From a bacterium (GTDB lineage: Bacteria; Gemmatimonadota; Gemmatimonadetes; Gemmatimonadales; Gemmatimonadaceae): a DNA stretch of 13,610 nucleotides. Position numbers and translations under genes: made by a program. Shown here one piece after another: positions 13,525-13,610 of this stretch. Location of the stretch: contig JAJZRK010000077.1 in the NCBI GenBank assembly GCA_021802745.1, forward strand, positions 1 through 13,610, given 5' to 3'. Position 1 is the stretch's first letter. The number at the start of each line of letters is the position of its first letter. Below the pieces are notes generated by a model, which was not told the DNA's origin, did no database searches, and saw only the letters and a list, made by a program, of their open reading frames with translations.

Positions 13525-13610
13525 CTAGAATAGTGCCAGTTGATGGTCCACGTGCAGTTGCTCGTACTCCTGGCCCTGCCCCCGCACGTAGGTCCCAATC
13601 ACGGTCTCGT
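13525..13610 (-). CDS. tnpA: IS200/IS605-family transposase TnpA, C-terminal end only
   Basis: The last 28 codons are visible and the rest lies beyond the right edge. The end reads ETVIGTYVRGQGQEYEQL and finishes HQLALF before a TAG at 13525-13527. This helix with 'YV..QG.EYE.L' and a terminal '..LALF' resembles the C-terminus of Y1 HUH transposases, which carry out single-strand transposition. The adjacent GC-rich hairpin supports the call. The catalytic HUH and Tyr motifs would be off the window. Confidence 0.7.
   Translation of the reverse strand, partial: ETVIGTYVRGQGQEYEQLHVDHQLALF

Overview
The window is high-GC bacterial DNA with long antisense open frames. Large membrane-anchored enzymes and a carboxypeptidase-regulatory/plug-domain protein point to a soil-type Gram-negative, possibly Gemmatimonadota. 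That is an impression from gene style, not a taxonomic determination.

Region 1 (1-4033, minus strand) reads as one potassium-related operon. A KdpE-like response regulator overlaps a KdpD-like sensor kinase, and 80 bp later comes a KimA-type APC-superfamily K+ importer that runs off the left edge. The sensor lacks the N-terminal KdpD and USP domains, and no KdpFABC pump is visible in this window. A phased array of four TTCAC/TTTAC direct repeats upstream of the regulator is a good candidate operator.

Region 2 (4187-8661, plus strand) holds a small unrecognised gene and then a 1,321-residue single-module NRPS of the Pls/PosA type (poly-epsilon-lysine synthetase-like). Its order is adenylation domain, carrier domain, then three repeated membrane plus left-handed-beta-helix modules. 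It probably makes a homo-poly(amino acid), with residues suggesting a basic substrate. A strong hairpin terminator fused to an 11-bp tandem repeat closes this unit.

Region 3 (8713 to the right edge) looks like an accessory island. It starts at an exact 3' half of a tRNA-Cys (anticodon loop to discriminator base, minus strand), the usual scar of tyrosine-recombinase integration. It then holds a stretch without recognisable genes, a small orphan gene, and a gene remnant cut by an IS3-family element. That element has clear terminal inverted repeats and a programmed-frameshift signal, but its orfB is broken. Beyond it are a small Cys- and Gly-rich RiPP-like precursor with a textbook ribosome binding site, and an exported protein with three carboxypeptidase-regulatory-like domains and a TonB plug-like domain but no barrel. 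The window ends in the hairpin end and the tnpA C-terminus of an IS200/IS605 element. No RiPP maturation enzyme, phosphopantetheinyl transferase or integrase is visible.

The most interesting items are the Pls-type synthetase, the RiPP-like precursor beside the plug-domain protein, the KdpDE-KimA pairing with its phased repeats, and the tRNA-Cys half that dates the right part of the window as acquired DNA.
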